From an uncultured Paracoccaceae bacterium (GTDB taxonomy: Bacteria; Pseudomonadota; Alphaproteobacteria; Rhodobacterales; Rhodobacteraceae): a stretch of 5,950 nt of DNA. Position 1 is the first letter of the stretch; each line of letters opens with the position of its first letter. The notes under the pieces are model-generated. The model saw nothing but the letters and a program-made list of their open reading frames with translations. It was not told the DNA's origin and did no database searches. The translations under genes and the position numbers were made by a program. The stretch spans positions 1-5,950 of the forward strand of contig CAJXHQ010000213.1 in the NCBI GenBank assembly GCA_913054485.1. Direction: 5' to 3'. Positions 5,464 to 5,950 of the stretch are shown piece by piece.

Positions 5464-5950
5464 ATGGCGCGTGTCCTTTTGGTGCGTCACGGCGATGAGC
5501 CGGCCGATGATAGAGTGGTGTCCTGGCTGACCGGGGCCGGCTATGAGATTGACAGCCGCAAGCCTTTTGCCGGTGATCTGCTGGGCGATCCCGGCGAGGA
5601 TCTTGTCGGCACGGTGATTTATGGCGGCCTCTACGATGTCTATGAGACAGCAAAACACCCGTTCCTGAACGAGGAGTACCGCTGGATTGGTGCCTGCCTG
5701 GACGCCGGCGTCCCGATGCTGGGCATTTGCCAGGGTGCGCAGATGATTGCCTATCACTTGGGTGCCTGGGCCGGGCCGCGCGCGGAAGAGACATTCGAAT
5801 TCGGCTATTACCCGATTGAACCTTCGGCGGATGCCGAAGGGTTCCTTGATGCGCCGCTTTGGGTCACCCAGGCGCATTTCCATACGTTCGACCTGCCGGA
5901 GGGGGCCATCCGGCTCGCCGGCAATGCGAATTACGAAAACCAGGCGTTCC
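5464..5950 (+). CDS. Class I glutamine amidotransferase (GMP synthase-like GATase), N-terminal 162 residues; cut by window edge
   Basis: Triad glutamine amidotransferase domain, which takes ammonia from glutamine or hydrolyses a gamma-glutamyl amide in the cytosol. Residues 2-9 (ARVLLVRH) form the first strand, VIYGGLYDVYE (51-61) the second conserved turn, and VPMLGICQGAQMIAYHLGA (83-101) the nucleophile elbow with Cys89. A later segment, TQAHFHTFDLPEGA (135-148), corresponds to the QWHGDTFDLP stretch of free-standing GATases. Here Trp, Gly and Asp are replaced by Ala, Phe and His, so substrate contacts may differ. The catalytic His and Glu (usually HPE) would lie beyond the window. The protein resembles stand-alone GATase1 members annotated as GMP synthase-like; a substrate cannot be named. 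The start is set by AAGGAGG eight bases upstream. It is divergent from the RidA-family gene. Confidence 0.92.
   Translation, partial: MARVLLVRHGDEPADDRVVSWLTGAGYEIDSRKPFAGDLLGDPGEDLVGTVIYGGLYDVYETAKHPFLNEEYRWIGACLDAGVPMLGICQGAQMIAYHLGAWAGPRAEETFEFGYYPIEPSADAEGFLDAPLWVTQAHFHTFDLPEGAIRLAGNANYENQAF

Noticed and set aside
5344..5883. Minus-strand frame of 179 codons opposite the amidotransferase
   Set aside because: The plus strand carries a clear GATase with ribosome site and nucleophile motif; the antisense frame is its shadow.
1..5950. CRISPR array, tRNA, rRNA, phage or defence system
   Set aside because: No spaced direct repeats, cloverleaf or rRNA-like sequence, and no defence or phage domains were seen on either strand.

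Overview
The window looks like chromosomal DNA of an alphaproteobacterium, most likely a marine Rhodobacterales (Roseobacter-type) strain. I infer this from the moderately high GC, the double-HAMP chemoreceptor with a signalling tip typical of that group, and the insertion-sequence families present. No taxonomic marker gene is in the window, so the placement is a judgement.

Layout, left to right. (1) About 1-2536, minus strand: most of a large methyl-accepting chemotaxis protein (MCP) whose C-terminus runs off the left edge. The plus-strand reading frames across this region are shadows. (2) About 2541-3057: the MCP upstream region, with no convincing gene. Its far end holds what may be the broken start of a plus-strand membrane-protein gene. 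(3) About 3058-4890: a graveyard of insertion sequences. An old minus-strand IS3-type OrfA fragment (3058-3201) abuts the left end of a second IS3-family element (about 3202-4240). That element has an intact orfA but an orfB broken by two nonsense codons and a frameshift, and it lost its 3' end. It is followed by a decayed IS110-family transposase (about 4245-4885) with its N-terminus missing, a nonsense codon, an internal deletion and two frame changes. (4) 4942-5340, minus strand: a complete RidA/YjgF-family protein. (5) 5464 to the right edge, plus strand: the first 162 codons of a class I glutamine amidotransferase, divergent from the RidA gene across a 123 bp spacer.

How the parts relate. 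The MCP is a stand-alone chemoreceptor that would feed the CheA/CheW pathway; its ligand is unknown. The RidA-like protein and the amidotransferase share a divergent promoter region that contains a perfect 6-bp dyad, so they may be co-regulated in a nitrogen-metabolism task, but no specific pathway can be named. The IS block separates these two units, and none of its transposases appears able to work apart from the intact small OrfA.

I found no convincing new defence, CRISPR or RNA system. The points most worth a second look are the layered IS scar, including a fragment no long reading frame reveals, the RidA protein lacking the family's key arginine, the unusually long MCP sensor region, and the dyads on either side of the RidA gene.
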